Shown: positions 61,371 through 64,000 of the stretch, piece after piece | How positions within the stretch are numbered: position 1 is the first letter of the stretch | How the letters are laid out: the number at the start of each line of letters is the position of its first letter | Assembly: GCF_001692325.1 (NCBI RefSeq) | Contig: NZ_LXKN01000001.1 | Span: forward strand, 1,054,001 to 1,118,000 | DNA from: Rhizobium sp. AC27/96 | GTDB lineage: Bacteria; Pseudomonadota; Alphaproteobacteria; Rhizobiales; Rhizobiaceae | DNA: 64,000 nt | Direction of reading: 5' to 3' | The notes under the pieces: model-generated | Told to the model about the DNA's origin: nothing | The model's input: only the letters and a program-made list of their open reading frames with translations | Database searches by the model: none | Translations under genes and position numbers: made by a program

Positions 61371-61633
61371 GGCGCTGTCTCCTTTGTTGGGAGAAGTGCG
61401 CGGATCCGATCCGGCGAGAAAAAATCGTCTGGGCGCAAATCAATCTGGTTCTCGCGGCAATGGTCTAGCAGCTTCCGTTGCTCACGCGCCGGGATAAGGC
61501 CGCCTGTGCCTTCACGAACCGTTTCTGGATACGTCCAGCGGTATACCCGCGAGACGTGCTTCTCAACGATCCCTGAAACAGCCTTAGCGCCGCCGAGATA
61601 TGTGATGATTGAATTTGCCGGTTCCATTTGCAT
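61367..61633 (-). CDS. Cro/YdaS-like early regulator
   Basis: About 88 residues from the ATG at 61633 (or 61627). Helix-turn-helix of YdaS/Cro type (SIITYLGGAKAVSGIVEKHVSRVYRWTYP, then GGLIPAREQRKLLDHC). It is the first gene leftward from the operator region and divergent from the repressor gene, the Cro position in lambda-like switches. Confidence 0.75.
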   Translation of the reverse strand: MQMEPANSIITYLGGAKAVSGIVEKHVSRVYRWTYPETVREGTGGLIPAREQRKLLDHCRENQIDLRPDDFFSPDRIRALLPTKETAP

Positions 61634-61642
61634 GGTCAAACT

Positions 61643-61715
61643 TTGCGATAGTCGCAAGTTTAAGTCAAGCGATTTTTGCGATCTTCGCTATAGCAAAATT
61701 TGCGGTTATCGCCAA
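61643..61715. promoter_or_regulatory. Immunity operators between Cro-like and repressor genes
   Basis: Three copies of a 15-bp palindrome of consensus TTGCGATNNTCGCAA: TTGCGATAGTCGCAA (61643-61657), TTGCGATCTTCGCTA (61676-61690) and a degenerate TTGCGGTTATCGCCA (61700-61714). On the minus strand TTGACT (61663-61668) supplies the -35 of the leftward promoter, so the first operator covers its spacer and -10. Confidence 0.8.
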
Positions 61716-61725
61716 AATCCCAGAT

Positions 61726-62406
61726 ATGCTTGATAAGAGACAACAAATTAGAGATTGGCTCGCTTCTGAACTCCAGCGCAAAGGGCATGGGGCGAAGGGG
61801 AAGCTTGCGGCCTATCTCGGCGTAGCACCTTCCGGCATAAGCAGAATTCTCGGTGATGACCCCACAAAAGAGCTCCGCGAAATCAAAGCGGAAGAACTTG
61901 TCAGGATGGGAGAGTTCTTCGGTAGTATGCCCCCTGGTATTGACCTTAAACCAATCGTTGCCAAAGTTCATTCTACCATACCTGTACGCGGCAAAGTCGC
62001 CGCCAGTACATGGATGGATGTAGACGATATGGATTTTGGCTATGAGGATATGGAGGAAGTTCCTTCGGTCAGTACTTATCCGGCAGATATGCAATTTGCG
62101 CTTGAGGTCGACGGAAACTGCCTGAACAAGAAGGCTGAAAACGGCGACATTCTAATCTGCCTTGATGTCATCCGCGCTCAGTATCAATTCAAGGCCGGCG
62201 ATCTGGTTATAGTCGAGCGCAAGAAGTATGACGGTCAAATGGTCCAACGCACTGCGAAGCGCGTGAGGCAAACCGCCAAGGGCTTTGAGCTGTGGCCTGA
62301 GAGCACCGATCCGGCGCATCAAGAGCCGCTTATCCTTTATGAAAATTCTCCCGGTGAGACGGCGCAAGTCATCGGTCTTGTGCTTTGGATCTTCAGAAGA
62401 CCATAG
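61726..62406 (+). CDS. CI-like phage repressor (HTH + S24 domain, altered nucleophile)
   Basis: 226 residues from the ATG at 61726; a longer frame upstream would read through the operators. N-terminal HTH (GKLAAYLGVAPSGISRILG, about 26-44), linker with VRGKVAAS, and a C-terminal LexA/CI-type S24 domain. At the expected serine the sequence is VDGNCLNK, so the nucleophile is Cys132; the lysine is Lys178 (TAKRV). RecA-stimulated self-cleavage may therefore be changed or lost. Keeps the prophage silent by binding both operator sets. Confidence 0.88.
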   Translation: MLDKRQQIRDWLASELQRKGHGAKGKLAAYLGVAPSGISRILGDDPTKELREIKAEELVRMGEFFGSMPPGIDLKPIVAKVHSTIPVRGKVAASTWMDVDDMDFGYEDMEEVPSVSTYPADMQFALEVDGNCLNKKAENGDILICLDVIRAQYQFKAGDLVIVERKKYDGQMVQRTAKRVRQTAKGFELWPESTDPAHQEPLILYENSPGETAQVIGLVLWIFRRP

Positions 62407-62946
62407 GCTATCTAAATGACAGTCCTGTGGGGACGTCAGACCCGGCGCAGCCCTTCAGCGCAAAGCATCCATTGAAGCCGATATACCAACAGGTAGTTTT
62501 GTTTTCCCGGACCCTACCGGGCTGTGTTCGGCATTCTCCCGCCATTCAAGCGGTACAAACGAAACGCTGCCGATGTACTGGTTAGGTTCGCCTCGCGGCG
62601 GTCCCCACATTTGGTCCTGTTGTTATCCCGCAGCCTGCAAAGCTGTGATCGAGCGGGCTGTCACCCCCGTCTGACTTCTGCTCGGTGAGCCTGGCACCGA
62701 TACCGCGTCGGGATTGAGTTGCCGGATTGATCGGAGGCGCGGGACAATGCCCTTAAAAAACCGCTGCCATTGCACCTCCGAACACTTCATCTTGGCGGGA
62801 ACCTCCGATCAGACCCAAGATTTAGCGATTTTCAGCGCCTCAAGGCAGCAATACCTATTCCATCAATTGTTGTGATGTGTTAGGTATCTTCAATCACGAA
62901 TGCTGCATTGAGCGCCGGTAGGATCATCCCTCCGGCGCTTTTCTTC
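62407..62946 (+). ncRNA. Candidate structured RNA after the repressor gene
   Basis: About 0.5 kb without a credible gene, ending in a terminator. Stems: CCCGG/CCGGG (62506-62510 with 62517-62521) and a 10-bp perfect pair TGATCGGAGG/CCTCCGATCA (62728-62737 with 62802-62811). It is either a long 3' UTR of the repressor mRNA or a separate small RNA of the immunity region. Confidence 0.4.
62911..62944 (+). terminator. Intrinsic terminator after the repressor region
   Basis: Stem AGCGCCGG/CCGGCGCT (62911-62918 with 62932-62939), 13-base loop, then TTTTCTT. Confidence 0.85.
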
Positions 62947-62977
62947 TGGCACATGATTCGTGCCACGTCAAAATAAT

Positions 62978-63029
62978 TTGCGATGATCGCAATTTAATTG
63001 TTGACTTATTTTTGCGATTGCCGCAAATT
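62978..63029 (+). promoter_or_regulatory. Rightward early promoter with two repressor operators
   Basis: TTGCGATGATCGCAA (62978-62992) lies 8 bases before a -35 TTGACT (63001-63006); a second operator TTGCGATTGCCGCAA (63012-63026) covers the spacer and -10. Spacing is the same as in the leftward promoter, so one repressor controls both. Confidence 0.8.
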
Positions 63030-63105
63030 TCTCCTCACACCAACCGGATTGAGCCCGCCACAAGGCGCCAAGCGAAACCGAACGGGAAAGATGAGGATGA
63101 GGGAA

Positions 63106-63357
63106 ATGAAGATTGTCGAGAAAGCATATCCCAACGGTTTCCAAGTTCGTCTGCTGACTGATGACGCTGGATGGGCTGTTCGCGAGCCGGACGGATTTTT
63201 AGTCGAATGCGATGATGAGGCTCAAGCCCGCGTCGTCTTTGCCAATGTTGTCAAGGAATTCCAGAACACGCCGAACTGGGAAGCCCAAGCCGCATATGAC
63301 GATGTCCATGGCACGATCAACGGCTATTCGGAATTTCAGTTTCATCGAGAATTCTGA
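63106..63357 (+). CDS. Hypothetical early protein
   Basis: 83 residues from the ATG at 63106 (leader GGATGAGGGAA). Small alpha/beta pattern (VRLLTDDAGWAVREPDGFLVECDDEAQARVVFANVVKEF). First gene of the rightward early operon. Unknown. Confidence 0.65.
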   Translation: MKIVEKAYPNGFQVRLLTDDAGWAVREPDGFLVECDDEAQARVVFANVVKEFQNTPNWEAQAAYDDVHGTINGYSEFQFHREF

Positions 63358-63436
63358 ACGATCCGATCCCCTTCGGCATCCGCTCTTCACTGCAGCGGAT
63401 ATTGAAATCGACCATTTCACCCCAAGGACCGCAACC

Positions 63437-63688
63437 ATGGACATGTTCTCCCACGAGACGATTAGAAAGGAAGAACTCTTTTCCCGTCCACGCATGAAGA
63501 CGCTCCATTACGTCGCGGTCCTCTTCCCGAGTGGAGAGTGTGACTATTTCGACGGCTCCGACCTGTCACCGTGCCGTGACGATGCCCTTGAGTACGACGA
63601 CATCAAGGAAGCGGAACTGGATTGCGCGATCCTCGAAGCCCGAAATTTCAACGCTTCTGTTGAGACCTTTCAGAGGTACTTCCAATGA
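63437..63688 (+). CDS. Hypothetical early protein
   Basis: 83 residues from the ATG at 63437 (AAGGA upstream; the longer frame is a shadow of the preceding gene). LHYVAVLFPSGECDYFDGSDLSPCRDDAL and a helical end. Unknown. Confidence 0.6.
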   Translation: MDMFSHETIRKEELFSRPRMKTLHYVAVLFPSGECDYFDGSDLSPCRDDALEYDDIKEAELDCAILEARNFNASVETFQRYFQ

Positions 63689-63879
63689 TGAACACGTTCC
63701 AGATTGAACACGCTATCGATGCGACGCACCGGCTTAACCGCAAGCTGATCGAGGCGATATCGCTTCCGGTCAACTCTCCAGACCGCCGGAACCGCCTCGC
63801 CTCCTGCCAAGACAATCTTGAGACCCTGGCTGCTGCCATGGAGCGGGTTTTGGTCGAGCAGGATCAGGACGCAGCCTAA
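63685..63879 (+). CDS. Small helical early protein
   Basis: 64 residues, all helical by pattern; ATGA overlap with the preceding gene supports it. Unknown. Confidence 0.6.
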   Translation: MMNTFQIEHAIDATHRLNRKLIEAISLPVNSPDRRNRLASCQDNLETLAAAMERVLVEQDQDAA

Positions 63880-63944
63880 CCACCACTCGCCACAGGCGCG
63901 CGGGCTAAGTTTGAGTGCCCGTTGATTTTCAAAGGATGAGGGAA

Positions 63945-64000
63945 ATGGGAAAGCGTCAGAAGCTTCGGAAAGAGGTTGAACGTCAGCGGCATACGATTGC
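63945..64000 (+). CDS. Start of an early gene running off the window
   Basis: ATG at 63945 follows the same 15-base leader (AGGATGAGGGAAATG) as the gene at 63106. Begins MGKRQKLRKEVERQRHTI, highly basic; incomplete. Confidence 0.45.
   Translation, partial: MGKRQKLRKEVERQRHTI

Noticed and set aside
61609..61725. Longer start for the CI-like repressor
   Set aside because: The extra part runs through three operators and the Cro-like start and does not resemble a repressor N-terminus.

Overview
The window reads as an alphaproteobacterial chromosome of the Rhizobium/Agrobacterium kind carrying a large tailed-phage prophage. Evidence for the host: compact GC-rich chromosomal genes with rhizobial families (a BTLCP cysteine proteinase, a DUF1489 protein, a DUF599 protein, a SPOR-tailed D,D-carboxypeptidase, small His- or Cys-rich secreted proteins) and an alphaproteobacterial-type LexA box (GAAC-N7-GAAC).

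Bases 1-14.19 kb are ordinary chromosome: proline iminopeptidase, transglutaminase-like proteinase, D,D-carboxypeptidase, L-serine dehydratase, several membrane proteins, a MerR regulator with a clear operator, a degenerate peptide deformylase and small secreted or hypothetical proteins. At 14,196-14,211 there is a 16-base remnant matching the 3' end of a tRNA-Leu, followed (on the minus strand) by that tRNA's probable terminator. I read this as one prophage attachment junction. The intact tRNA and the integrase would lie beyond base 64,000.

From about 14.2 kb to the end is prophage with a contractile tail. Minus-strand structural genes run right to left: small and large terminase, portal, protease-scaffold, major capsid, connectors, sheath, tube, a tail chaperone pair with a -1 frameshift, tape measure, hub, LysM protein, gpD-like protein, spike, PAAR tip, baseplate W/J/I, tail fibre, then a lysis block (endolysin, lipoprotein, holin-like proteins) and a metallophosphoesterase. 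Cargo interrupts this order: a secreted PLD nuclease and a plus-strand membrane protein between chaperone and tape measure, an HNH endonuclease in the lysis block, and a five-gene surface-glycan-type set (FkbH, acyl carrier protein, WcbI-like/TPR, VOC, ABC-2 permease) between the tail fibre and endolysin.

The immunity region is at 61.4-63.0 kb: a Cro-like gene leftward, an S24 CI-like repressor rightward, and two early promoters with the same operator architecture. The leftward operon encodes small proteins and an RlmN-like radical SAM enzyme and ends at a terminator near 58.3 kb. A second leftward operon carries a GapR/RMF-like protein, a RuvC-like protein, DnaB, a C5-methyltransferase with about nine internal repeats, a PD-(D/E)XK nuclease and small proteins. 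The most unusual stretch follows it: about 1.2 kb (49,470-50,689) without a convincing gene, full of complementary stems on the minus strand and ending in an intrinsic terminator. It looks like a very large structured phage RNA. A second, 0.5-kb non-coding stretch follows the repressor gene.
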